From NCBI GenBank assembly GCA_002900995.3, contig CM035308.1:558001-622000 (forward strand): DNA of 64,000 bases, given 5' to 3'. Under the pieces are notes generated by a model. That model saw only the letters and a program-made list of their open reading frames with translations. It was not told the DNA's origin and ran no database searches. Position numbers and translations under genes: made by a program. Shown here in pieces: positions 48,292-59,706 of this stretch; positions within the stretch are counted from its first letter, which is position 1; each line of letters starts with the position of its first letter. This DNA comes from Ganoderma boninense (Eukaryota; Basidiomycota; Agaricomycetes; Polyporales; Polyporaceae).

Positions 48292-51200
48292 ATGTCTGGG
48301 CCCAATCTTGTCGAGCAAGCCTCCGAAGAGACCCCTTACGCTGCCTCTGGTGCTCTTCCTTCTGAAGACGCTGCCGCATCGCTCAGGGCAGCAGCGTTGC
48401 TCACCCTCAAATCCAAGAGACGCAAGCTCACCTCTTCTTCCGATACGCCTCATTTCCCTCGTCCTTTTGTCCCTCCGCCCGCCTCCGTCGAGCTCGATTA
48501 TGGTTCGGAAGAACCATCGGGTGGGCAACCCTCCAAATCAACTGCGCCGTCAGTCCATTCAGCACAGGATGTCGCCTCGGAGCAGGAGCCGATGAATGTC
48601 GATCATGATCAGGCTCGAGAGGAAGGCGAGATCAGTGACTCCGAGACCGCTCCGCCCACACCCAAGGCCAAATCCCAACCCAACTCCCCAAGGGTTGCAG
48701 AGAACAAGGCGGCTGCCCTCATGCCTCCGCCACCGTTGAAGCCTAAGATCGAGCCCATGTCTCCCTCTCTCAGCTTTGCTGTTCCCCGCAAACTCGTCTT
48801 CCCACCAGAATATCCTGTGCTGCAAATCGCTCTCGATGAAAATCACATTCGTCCAGGTTTGACATGTATGTCCATTTGCCTTCGTCGGATGGGGTGATAT
48901 CTAATGGTGACCGTCGGTTCTAGTAACCCAAGCGCAGTACGATCTGGCAAAGGATACTATCTTGGACCTGCTTGGGTGGGGTGTACCTCCGGAGTACCTC
49001 GTTGATAGCGGCCTCAGTCGAGAGATCATCTTTTACGTCTTCGTCGAACTCAACCTACGCCTTCCAAAGAATCTTGATGTCACGGGCTTGATGCCACATA
49101 TGCCTCCCTCCACCGCTACCAACAGCGTAGAACATAACAATGTTTCGCCACGACTGCAACAGACCGACAATACGTCGTCTCTATCAGCTACTGCGCCACC
49201 TTTCGTACCCACCACCAGCAACGGAAATAGTGCAACTCCCAGTCTCACCGATATGGAGCAACAACGCAAGGCAGAGTTGCTGGCACGCAAGGCGGTTCTG
49301 GCATCTCGGAAGTCGCGACCTCAGAAGTCAACCTCCCGCCTCTCTCCCCCTTCCCCAGGACCTTCCGTCTCAAGCAATAGCGCAAGCCAAGCTGTCCCAT
49401 CCAAGACTGTAGACGATTTTTTGAACAGTATCGGCCCTGTTGGATCGTCTTCGATGAATGGAACTTCGCCCTCGACATCTGCTGCCAAGCCGCCACCATC
49501 ACCGATATTCTCTGTGGACGCCATGGACGTGGACGACGAGATACCTGGTTTATCCGGAGGTCTCACAACCGATTACACGCCACTTACTCGACCTGCACCG
49601 ACGACTAGATCGCCTTCAGCATCGAACATGCTCTCTCCAAAGTCTCCTGCACCGCTAACTTCCGTCGTCTCCGCGATATCAGGTCGCCCTGCTTCAGTAC
49701 CTCCTTCGACCGCCAACGATCTCAACGGTACCCTCTTGTACGGCAACGATGATGACATGGACGTGGTGCCAGGTTTATTCCAAACGCGTTCATCTTGGGA
49801 CGACACTGCGTCGGGTAGCAGCCGCAAATCCATTAAGCGGCCGTTAGCTATGGACTTCGACATGGATCCTGGGCCTTCTCGATCTCAAGTCCGGACCGAC
49901 AACTATCGCCCGCTTGTTCGACGGAGGACAACTGGGTTCGCTGGCATCACTCAGCGGCGATGCATTATTGACCTTAGCGATTCTGAGGAAGAGGCGAACG
50001 AAGCTCCTCTGCAGGACATCCCGTCCAGAGCAGAATCACATGGTCCGAAAGCGGTCACTCCTCGGCCAGCCGTTGCACCATCACCGCGAGTCAACACCCC
50101 AACAACGCCGCTTGTGACTCCTGCAGCGTTGTTGGAGAAGGAGGAGCAGATTCGTCGGATGCGCGAGCTAATCGCTCAGCGTGAGGAGAGTCGGCTAAAG
50201 AAGCTTGCACTGGTGAGCTGTCGTATTCATTACTACTGTTCGTTGGCACCGGTTTGATTGTCCGATAGGCGTCCCGCGGGAATGTATCATTGGACCTACC
50301 TACGATTGGGTCTGTTGCCATCAAGCAAGAGGAAGAGGATTCTGCTTCATCTCGGTCTCTCGATCCGTCGCCGAGCAGCTCTTCGTCCACGCCAGAGGTT
50401 CTCTCAAATGGGCGAGGTAGCCAGAGTCAAGATGAACGCACAGTCTTGAACAACCTTCTTTCCCGGGGTGAGCCTATATGCATTCTGCAACGCACTTCAT
50501 GATCTCTCGTACTGACATATGCTCGCAGAAACTCCTCGGGACGGAACTGTACAACTTCTTGACGAGGAGTCTACAAGCACCCCGCCTACGCCAATTGGTC
50601 CTCCTGTTTCGTTTCTACTTGCTCTGTCCTTGTCTGACACGCAAGCCCTGCAGAGGTCGCGTCGAAGGCGCTGGAGCATCCGGCAACAGGTGACAAAGGC
50701 AAGTCCTTCGGACATACTAACTTCTTTGGCAACGCTGGCATCCTCATCATCCTTCTCTTGCACCATCCTCAACTCGTTCACTTAACAAACGCCATTTTAT
50801 CTATTTTCCTACGCTCATGCCACTGGCATGCTCGGTGACGTCGCTCTTTCTCACTTTCGTTGCTGTGTGGTGATACATTTGCAGTTTTGACAGATGAAGC
50901 ACAGCAAGAACAAGCGGCAAGGATCTTTTCCTTTCATGCCGCGCCTTCAGCGGCCATTCAAATGCATGCTTAACTCTTGTCCTTTTTGGCATTTTCATTT
51001 TTCTCATTCATCTGCCGCTGCTCGCCGTTGATGCGTCTTTTCCTGCCATTCCTTCTTCGCTTTCGTTTCGTTTCATATACAGGTTGTCGAGTCTGATGAC
51101 ACCGGCGAACAAAGTGAGAGCGCAGAAGTCGACGTCATTGGATCATGTCCAGAGACGTCGGCTCAGGTACGTATTCATTTGTGGAATCTTCGCAAAGGAG

Positions 51201-51859
51201 ACGATCGCATGTGTGCTATTGCTGACGACTTTTGCTGCAGGTCGATGTCAATGACAACACCGACGACGAACCAATGCCTGATGAGACACCGGTTTTCGTG
51301 ACTTATCGTTCCCTCCTTGACAGCCATCCTCTCCTGCGTGCGCGCTCACGTCAAGACTCTGCTCCTCTGGCTTCATCTGCGCCTGTAGCTGGGTCATCCA
51401 TTCACGCGAATGCCGTTGCCGACATTGATCTGAAGCCGCTCAAGCAAATCGCGGTGCTGAAATATCTATCAGATCCTCAAGGCCGTGTATGTCAGTATGA
51501 TATCGGCGGGGAATGCAGAGACAGAGATTGCGAGAACGTTCACCTCTCCAGGCTGTCAACGCTCGAGCCTAGTGGTACGTCCGTCTCCGCCTCACCGCAT
51601 GTCGCTAACCTCTTCATTGCTTGTCCACCCATCTCATCTTATCCTCTCTCTCTCTCTCATCTCCCGCCACCCGACGATCACTGCCCCCACCTCTCTAGAT
51701 GAGGACACGGCGCAATTCTTGTGCTCCGCGATCCCGGCCGCGCAACGATTCGGCCCAGAAGTGTTCATGAAGGCTCTTGATGTAGTGCGCCTCGGCAACC
51801 CGACGATGGCGTTCGAAGCCCGCGTCCAAGAAGCGTTGTCCCGACTAGGCCTGCGATAG
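48292..51859 (+). CDS. zf-C3H1 (Red1-like) zinc-finger protein
   Basis: Long, mostly disordered nuclear-type protein. Exon 1 (48292-48868) begins MSGPNLVEQASEETPYAASG and contains a basic KSKRRKL stretch and an acidic EEGEISDSE. The next exon (about 48924-50212) starts with a conserved-looking segment, YDLAKDTILDLLGWGVPPEY, then IIFYVFVELNLRLP. It is then Ser/Pro/Thr-rich with MDVDDEIPG-type repeats and ends in a coiled coil (EKEEQIRRMRELIAQREESR). Near the C-terminus is CQYDIGGECRDRDCENVHLS, the CCCH finger of the putative zinc-finger family found in Red1 of the fission-yeast MTREC/NURS RNA-decay complex. A role in nuclear RNA turnover is inferred from that family. Exons between 50500 and 51240 are short and less certain. 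Confidence 0.78.
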
Positions 51860-52720
51860 TCGGCCGCAACGACGACGACGACGGCGACACCTCTTCGTCA
51901 AGCCTGCCCCGGAGGCTCACGACCCTCGCGGGGCGGAGAAGACGCGGACAGGGCGGCGGTCTACTGGGATCGCGCCGCATTGAAGAGCGCGTTAGCGCCA
52001 CCGGTTCGCCCGCGACGGTGTGGGCGGCCGGCCGAGAAGAGGAGGACCGATAGACAGCACGGGCGTTGGTCGTTGTTGTCGTTGTATGTAGCCCGGAGGC
52101 CCACGCGGCGTGCGCTCGCGCGACAAGAGAGGCGCGGCGCGCCCGACGTCTCGGGCTTGCGTGGATGGGTGTTTTTGCGGTCCGGGTGTCTGTTGCTTAA
52201 ATACGTGGCTTGTGGCGGAAGGAGAGGAAGATGTTTGTCGTCGACGACTTATATACCCAGCAGCAGCGGCAGCGCGGGCTGGCGGCACACGCGGATTCGG
52301 ATTTTCTGTTTGGATTGTCGGCATCGTCGTGTTGACACGTTTCCGTTGGTTGTCGCGGTTCTTTTTTAGTGTGTCGCGGTGTTTGCACATTGACTGGCAA
52401 TTGTATCGATTTTGGCTTGTTCGCGCATTCGGAACTCGCTGCGTGTGCGTGTGATGCTGGTTCGTGGGGTGGGATCCGGCCGCGGACTTGATGGCATTTG
52501 TATGAGCGTACGAGGGGAAGTCGCGTCCGCACGGGGAGGAGGTGAGGCTCGAGGCTCGAGCAGCGGAGCTCGGGAGACGTGAGAAGGCGTTAGTCGTGTT
52601 CGGTCTCGTAGCTACTTATACAAGCTAGTATACAGTCCGCAAGCGCATCGGAGGGAGGAGACATTATCGAAAGTTCGTCGCGGTCGGTAATCCAAAACTA
52701 CTTAGAGCTACTTAGCTAGC
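51860..52720. other. Intergenic, GC-rich
   Basis: About 860 bases between convergent genes. GC-rich frames occur, but nothing protein-like. Confidence 0.45.
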
Positions 52721-53828
52721 TTACAACAGGGCGAAGAGAGCCGCCAGTGCGCCAGAGACGGCGGCGCTCCACAAGGGAACGCTCGCCACGGCCATCCGCG
52801 CACCCGAGTTCCCCGTGCCGCTGCTCGCCGCCGCGGTTGCGGTGCCCGTGCCCGTCCCCGTACGTGTGCCAGTCGAAGAGGCGGGCGTCCCCGTTGACGA
52901 GGCGGCGGGCGAGGTCGCAGTGGACGACACGGCAGGCGCGCTCGACGAAGGGACGACGCCGGATGTGACGGAGGCGGACGCGGTGGTTGAGGCACTTGCC
53001 GTGGTCGTCGACGCGCTGGAGGGGTCTCCGGTGACCGGGACGCCGTGGGGGAGGCTGATCGTCGTCGAGGGAGGGTCGGTCGTCTCGTGCGGGGGGAGCG
53101 TGTTCGAGCTCGACGCGGCGTTGAGTTGCGTGGAGGCGGAGGAGGACGCGGACGCGGAGGCGTCGGTGCCGATGATCGTGAAGGGGGCGCTGATGTCCCC
53201 GGACGTGCCGAACACTGCGGGGGTAGGAGGGGGGGAAAGAAGGGAGAAGAGAGTGAGCTTCTGTAGTTCCTGCGCAGGATCTGCGCGAAGGATGATGGCG
53301 ATCGGGATAATTTACGCACGGCAGACGATATAGTCGCTTCCGGTTGTGACGGTGGGGACGGTCAGGGTAACGTTCCCGTCGAGGATCTTGAACCCGGACG
53401 CGATCGGCGATTCTGCGGTGGGAGAAAGGGGGGACACGGCCGCGGAGGGGCGTGAAGCGTGAGGAAGGCGCGCGGGGTGGAACAAAAGGAGCGTGCGGAC
53501 GACGCACCGACCATAAGGTGCTCCTCGCCGTTAATAAAAGTTCCGAGGAGGATCTGGCCTATTGGATTCGACGGCTGCGCACCGTTCAAACCCGACAGAT
53601 CCCTGTCGAATAAGTTCAACATCGCAATTAAACGCGTTGCGGGGCTGCAGTCGCTTGGCCACGGTACTGGACGACTCACCAGACTACGGTCTGCGTATCC
53701 CCCGCTTTCCATACTGTACTGGCGGATGGGTTCGTGATGGGTGGTGATATCGCATCGCGGGGGCGGAAGGCGAGCGGCTTCCCGAGAGCGGAGACGGCGA
53801 GAGCGAGGAGGAGGAAGACCGCTTGCAT
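52721..53828 (-). CDS. Kre9/KNH-domain Ser/Thr-rich GPI-type secreted protein (copy 2)
   Basis: The signal peptide MQAVFLLLALAVSALG begins at the ATG at 53828. The Kre9/KNH-like domain has ISPPITNPSASTVWKAGDTQ, TVVW at the first intron, IGQILLGTFINGEEHL, then FKILDGNVTLTVPTVTTGSD and LFGTSGDISAPFTIIG. A long Ser/Thr/Ala-rich stalk follows, and a C-terminal hydrophobic segment (VPLWSAAVSGALAALFALL) that fits a GPI signal. The first intron splits the same Trp codon (TG|G) and the last intron has the same phase 1 as in copies 1 and 3. It is divergent from copy 3, about 0.9 kb away. Confidence 0.8.
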
Positions 53829-54736
53829 GATAACTGAGAGCGGGGACATGGCAAGCGTGAACGTAAAGGCCTTCAGTAAAAACTAGCACGAGCTCGAGGA
53901 AGCAGGACCGCAGGTGGAGAGAACGGTGTGTGTGGGGAGCGGGGGTCTCGTGCCTGGGATCCGAGGGTGGGACTCGCGCTGTCGGGACCGTTCACACCGC
54001 GGGGGGCGACCGAAGTCGTGTAGGTTGTGGTCAGCACAGTCGTCGAGGACGAAGACGAGGGCCGGAGGGGCAGGCAGGTACGAGGCCTATAAGTACTGGG
54101 AACCGTGCGGACCTTGATCAGGCGGGCCTGTCTCCTTCTGTTATCGAACTTCTGCCGAAGTCAAGCAAAGATAGGCATGTCTGTATGCTGCTGATGCTTC
54201 ATATACGCTTGATAGGCTTTGATGGGGCCGAGAATAAAGTGATCCCTTCAAACATGTCTAAAGGGACTTTCGGGAGTGCAGGATATCCGCGGGAAGCTGG
54301 CAGAGAGCCGCTGCCAGGTCGAGGTTGACACAAGCGTCTGACCACTAGCTGCTAGGCTGAACTTGCGTTGGTTTTGTACGCCCCCGTAAGCAGCACCGCC
54401 TAAGGTATAGATCATTGGAGGACAAGCAGAGAGTAGCGTATCAGAAAGGCAGTTAAGTGTTAAGTGTAGAATATGCGTGAAGGGGGGACGAGAGCATGGT
54501 CATTCGCCAGGGACCAGGTCTCCATCCGGAAATCCCCTCATAGACGCCCGTGAACATATGTAGGATGACGGCACTCTCGGGCGGTCGTTTGCTTCAGTCT
54601 TGCCCCTTGTCACCATCAGCGTCTCCCGCCTACCTCCATTTGAAAACAACATCGCCCTCGACATGCATTGCGCGCACTCTCTCCCCAGACCTCTGCCGAC
54701 CTGTCGGACGTGGAGCTTGCGATCGTCCCGGAGGCC
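53829..54736. other. Intergenic between divergent Kre9/KNH-like genes
   Basis: About 910 bases holding the promoters of copies 2 (-) and 3 (+). No coding exon is recognised. Confidence 0.45.
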
Positions 54737-55584
54737 ATGATCGCCATGATCCCTCATACTTGGCTCCTGTTCCTCGCAACTGCTCACGCGCTGTCGGTCC
54801 ACGTTCCTCGTGTCGTTTCGCCAACCATCCTTCAACCAACCTCACAAACAGCGTGGACTGTTGGCCAGGTGGAAACCGTCCAATGGTACGTGTAGTGAAG
54901 CAGATTTGCTGTGTGGTTGTCTCATGTACTCATGGACATGCCAGGTTGACTCAAGGGTTGGATCTCTCCGGTCAGAATGGGACGGTTCTACTGGGGTATC
55001 TCAACGCGAATGGGTCCGACTTTCTTTGGAAAGGTGTGTGGCTCGACACTTCGCCGTTACAGAAGTTCAGACATTCAGGCTCTCATCCCTATAGACCAAC
55101 CCTTGGCGACCAACGTACCGCTCGAGGACGGGCAAGTGAACGTTCGCTGTCCATTTAACCTACCCGGAGGTCAGCGCTATGTGGTTGCATGTGCGTTGTT
55201 TCCCCTCGCATTGGTGCCCCTGTTCACAATTCGTCCACGCCAGTGCTCGGTGATGAGAACAATCTGAGCGCCATATTCCAAATATTTGATTCAAACTTCC
55301 AGCCCATCAGTACCACAAGCGTTTTTCCTTCCAACCTCTCCACTTCGGGAGGCGTGCCCTCAGCCACGATCACCCGCACAAGCGTTGTCGGGACGATTCC
55401 TGCATCCCCAACCTCATCTAGTAGCAGCAGCGACACTTCCGACACTTCTAGCTCCGCCGCTCCCACCACAACCACCACCAACACTCAGAATAATGGTGAT
55501 TGCAGGGCTGGAAAACGTAGTTTCAGTTCAGCTCTAGCGGCTGTCGTTTGTACGATGTCTACACTTACTCTTTTCGGGTTGTAG
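54737..55584 (+). CDS. Kre9/KNH-domain Ser/Thr-rich GPI-type secreted protein (copy 3)
   Basis: The start MIAMIPHTWLLFLATAHALS is a signal peptide. The domain reads RVVSPTILQPTSQTAWTVGQ, VETVQW at intron 1, LDLSGQNGTVLLGYLNANGS, then VPLEDGQVNVRC, LPGGQRYVVA and LLGDENNLSAIFQIFD. A Ser/Thr stalk and a terminal hydrophobic helix (ALAAVVCTMSTLTLFGL) follow. Four exons join in frame, with the first intron inside the Trp codon and the last in phase 1, as in copies 1 and 2. Another ATG three codons on (54746) is possible. Cell-surface role inferred from the family. Confidence 0.8.
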
Positions 55585-55920
55585 GTGAGTATTCATGTTG
55601 TCTCGTTCCATGCGTGTACTCGAAGTAACCGCCGCATGCAGGAATACTTAAGCATGATTCATATTTATTAACTAGTAATGGACTGCCCAGGGCTTTCCCA
55701 CTCGACAATGCAGTTGCGGCTGATCGTTTCGGCATGCACTAGGCAAAGCGAGACGGCGTGTAGTCAACCTCGCAGTGGTCCCGATTGACGCACCAGCCAT
55801 CCGTTAACCTCGCTCTACAGCCCAGCCGCCAATGTGTTTCCTCTCCAGTTCCAGAGCTTGTGTTTTTACATCTTGCGGACGACATTCTTTGGGTATTGAG
55901 TTGCGCCCTTCTCCAGCATC
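55585..55920. other. Intergenic
   Basis: About 335 bases between tandem plus-strand genes; nothing recognised beyond the expected 3' UTR and promoter. Confidence 0.4.
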
Positions 55921-57007
55921 ATGGGTATGAAACGGCGTCGGTCCCTCTACAAGCTCTGTATTGACCTTTTCGCAATCTTCAGGGCTGGATTATGATTGCA
56001 AGGCACCTGCGAGCGCGATACCGCCTCATATGCGATTGCTCACTGCTGTAGCCCGTCTAGAGGTACCCGATTCGCCCGAGCCCATGAATAACACCACCGT
56101 GGCTACCGCATCTGCCATCGGCGAGGTCAAGCCATTCCGAGCGCCTGTCATGGCATTTGGTTCCCCATACAAGGTCAACGATTTGCTCTACCCTATTACT
56201 GATGATTCTCATCGATCCTGGGCTACAGTCCGGCTCAAAGGCCTTCAGGACATTGAACAGGGAGGTTGTCCAAAGTTCCCAGAGAAAGAAGCAGAGCCAG
56301 AAGGTGGGCCCTGCTTGCGACTGCTAGTTGAGACCTGACACTTCCATCTCAATTCGTCCAGACTATACGCTTGAATTCTCCATGGCCCATCCTACCTGTC
56401 ACGCCTTCCGAGCTGGAGGATCTTGTCCGGGGAGTGGGAATGCTCACGCTAGTGGATAAGCCGATGCCGGCTTCATCTCCTAGGGAAGACGACTTTCACA
56501 TCTCGACTGCTGCTACTACATATCGCTCTTCCACCCTTTTTGGCACACCGTCCTCGAACACACCGCTCCTAGGTGGGGAGCTTGTGGAGGGGACCAATGC
56601 GATCATTGACGTCTGCTCCGCTTCCAGCAGTCGTTCACCAACCAGCTCTCACTCTTGGTCCGACGATCCGCTCACCAAGAACGACGATCCGGCGGGGGTA
56701 TGCGCTCCAGCCCCCGTGTCTTGTGCTACCAGTCCTCTCCCCGAGACCCTTGGAAAGATCGCCTCGGCCTGTTCGCCTGCTACTCCGGTCCGTGGTCCGG
56801 GCCGATGCGCTGAACCCACCGAGTCTGCAGCAGATTCGCCACCTCGCCTCTCAGCCGCGTCGTACCACCATCTCCGTTTCTCTGGTCTACGAAGTGTCTG
56901 CGTACCCCAACGACGAGGCGTGGTGCCCGGTCGGACGCGGCGCGGTTGACGTCTCGGCCACCGGACTTGAACGCAGGTTCACATTCGAGGCCACTGTGGA
57001 GGCCTAA
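55921..57007 (+). CDS. Hypothetical protein
   Basis: I do not recognise the family. A four-base first coding exon (ATGG, 55921-55924) joins 55983 by a GTATGA...CAG intron to give MGLDYDCKAPASAIPPHMRL and then AFGSPYKVNDLLYPITDDSH. A middle exon from about 56362 is Ser/Thr/Pro-rich (ISTAATTYRSSTLFGTPSSN). A 43-nt intron (56788-56830, GTCCGT...CTGAAC...CAG) joins it in phase 0 to IRHLASQPRRTTISVSLVYE and SAYPNDEAWCPVGRGAVDV, ending FTFEATVEA. No signal peptide, membrane helix or catalytic motif is visible. Frame continuity across both introns supports a real gene. Confidence 0.55.
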
Positions 57008-57339
57008 TAGCCTCGGACTTCTCTTGACGACGTTGTGCGTTGTGCGTTCCTTCCCATGTCCACGGTCCGTGATAATATATTGCGTCCTTAGGTTCAAGAT
57101 CCTTTGACACGATCGACTGTTGTGCGCACATCGGAAAATTTATATTTCTTATCCCTTCTTGCCAGTGACCAGCGTCCGCGTGGCAGGAGAGACTACGGCG
57201 CGCCAGGCAATGATACTTCCAACGATAACCTATTATCATGTTTCCACTTGCACAAAAATACACAGGGAAAGGAAAGGGAATACAGAACAAGCAGCAGACG
57301 TGGGACTCGGACAGGAGGAACGCGAGAGCTCGAGGATAC
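57008..57339. other. Intergenic, convergent 3' ends
   Basis: About 330 bases between convergent genes; nothing recognised. Confidence 0.45.
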
Positions 57340-58981
57340 CTAATCGACCGGGAGGGTGAAGTTGACGTTCATGTCAATGCCGCGGGTGCGCATCTGGTCG
57401 CGGATGAAATCGGCCGCCGTGATATAGGTTACATGCGCTGTGGGCGTTTCCGTGGGGTCCAGGGTGGGGTGCACAAACCCCGCGCCGCCGGTGATGATCC
57501 CGGCGATACGACCCTGGCCGTCGACGACGACCGCACCAGAGTCGCCCGGCTCCGAGAACGGCACTTGCTTCCCCAGCTTGCTGTAGCGGTAGCCGAAGAC
57601 GGGCCACTCCATCGAGACGTCGGACGTGCCGTCCTCCCAGAAGGTCCGCGTGTACGAGGGCACGTTGTTGAGGCGGCCCGCGGTGAGGCCGGACGCCTTG
57701 CCGCGCTTGAGGACCATGATGCACGGGTCGCCGTTGAAGTCCGTCTGCGTGGGCTCGCGCAGCTCGGCGTCCGGGATGATCTCGCGGAGCCGGAGGAGGA
57801 CATCCACCGGCAACTGCAGCGGAGACGGGTCCTCTCGGTGCGACCCCCTGCGCGGGTCCAGCATGTCCATCACGTCTGACATCTTGAGCTCGGAGCCCAT
57901 GTCCAGCACGTTCGGGCGGAACGTGCGGGGGTCGATCTTGGCGGCGTCGACCTCGACGACGGCGACGTCCTCCGTGTACTTGTGCGCGCCGAGCGAGAAG
58001 CCGAGGGGCGGCGAGTAGCTGAGGAAGCCGATGGTGCGGCCGACGTCAGAGAGGTAGAGCTTCGCGGTGTCGATGTAGAACTTCTCGAGCCCCTCGATGG
58101 GGGCTTGCGCCTCCCCGAGCATGCGCCGGTGCGCTTCAAGCTTCCTGGCTGCCTTTGCCCGCTCGTCCGGTGACTGCGCGTTGTCGTGCTCGACCTGGTC
58201 CTCGTCGATCCAACGCTGGCAGATGGCCGCGAAGTGGGCGTTGGACCCGAGCTGTGCCCGGATGGACCTGAAATACTCGAGGATGCCCCTGTCGTTGAAC
58301 AAGGTCACGTCCTGGCGGCGCGGCCTCTTGCCGCCGGACTTGTGGTCGTAGGATGACGTTCTTGGCGCGGGTGGTCGTGTCGATGACGGCATGGCGGGCG
58401 GTGAGGAGGAAGACCTTGGACGTGTCCGCCCCGTTGGTGAAGAAGAACCCGCCGCTCCCCTCGACGTCGGGACGGGCCACGCTCGAGAGGGGGAACCCGA
58501 CGCTGGAGGTGAACGGCATGTGGAGCTTGGCCATGGGGCTTTTTTCCATAAAGAGCCATTCAGCGGGCTCTTCGAACGGGGGAGCGGCACACTGGAAGCG
58601 CTCCGACGTCTTGATGGCGACCTCGACGTCCCCGAGACCGAAGCCGTCGAGCACCTCCTGGCACCGCTTGGCTACGCCCGCGCCGTCTTCCCCGGTAAGG
58701 GTACCGAACTTCACGCCGATGCAGACGACGACAGGGAAGGGCGCCTCGTGGTCGAACTCGATGTAGTGGATGCGGTGCACGTCGATAGTGTTCCACTGCA
58801 CGTTCTCGTCGTCGAGCACCTTGAGGAGTGCGGGCCCTACTTGGTTCTCCCACACTCCAGGGGCGGCGATGGCGTGTTTACCCACCGGTCGAAGCTCTAG
58901 GAATCGGCTTCCATGGGGCACCAGTGCGAGCGATGAGATGGGGCCTGGAGGGCAGACCTGCAAAGAAGCAGCAGATCTCAT
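57340..58981 (-). CDS. Trypsin-fold (PA clan) serine protease-like protein
   Basis: The protein has a long N-terminal region (VDVHRIHYIEFDHEAPFPVV, then CQEVLDGFGLGDVEVAIKTS) and then a peptidase-like domain. The catalytic triad can be traced: His in VFLLTARHAVIDT, Asp probably in KYTEDVAVVEVD, and Ser in VPFSEPGDSGAVVVDGQGRI with GIITGG after it. An insert between His and Asp carries helical sequence (YIDTAKLYLSDVGRT). Many basidiomycete genomes encode such proteins without a clear secretion signal; their role is unknown. Near 58350 the frame shifts by one base between AKNVIL and YDHKSGGKRPRRQDVTLF, with no room for an intron. The start is uncertain: a minus-strand frame from 59159 with a hydrophobic start could supply an upstream exon. 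Confidence 0.75.
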
Positions 58982-59706
58982 CTTGTGAGAGTGGCGATGG
59001 CTGCAAAGGGGACACAGAAGCCAAGAATTCCTCGGCGTTGAATCGAGTCAGTGCCCCAGACTTCGCCTTGAATGATTCGCTGATGCATATATCGGTGAAG
59101 GTGGATGCAACACTCACACTACTTAGAAGAGAGCACAGGGACAGGAGACATTTGAGCACCAGAAGCCATGGAAAGGGAAACTGTACTCACTGCTTATGAA
59201 GGTAGTCGACCGAGTCGGGTTGAAGAAAATTAGCCTAAGCGTAGCCTAGGCCACATACAAAAGTCAGCCAGCGCTGTCGACAGGGTTTATCGATGTGAAC
59301 GATGGGCGCCTCTGCACCCCAGCCCCTCTGTTTTTCCCCTAATGTGGAAGGAGGGAAGATGGGATAGACGTTGGCTTACACTAGTAGGATACGTTGTGTA
59401 GCCTGCCGGGGGGGAGAACACGTTTGCCAAGGGGAAATAAGTTATATATCATGTCAGCGGGGATATCCGACGAGACAGTCACAGTTTGCCATCGAACAGG
59501 AGTAGTGGTGCAAATAGAGTCAGAAGGTTCGGAACGTACGCAAGCGCATGTTGCCTCTGCCCCTCGGTGGTGCCACTCGCGGCTGTGCGAAGTGGCGGAA
59601 GCGAAGCACAGGAGCCAGGAACAGCTCTTAAAGGTACCTGCAATACTATTATTGTGCATGCACTATGGAGTCGGATGCGGTGGCGGCTGAGAAGCCGGGC
59701 TTGGAG
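58982..59706. other. Intergenic, possible 5' exon of the protease-like gene
   Basis: About 725 bases. Up to 59159 a minus-strand frame beginning MLKCLLSLCSLLSSVSVAS could be an upstream signal-peptide exon, but no clean splice is seen. The rest appears non-coding. Confidence 0.35.
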
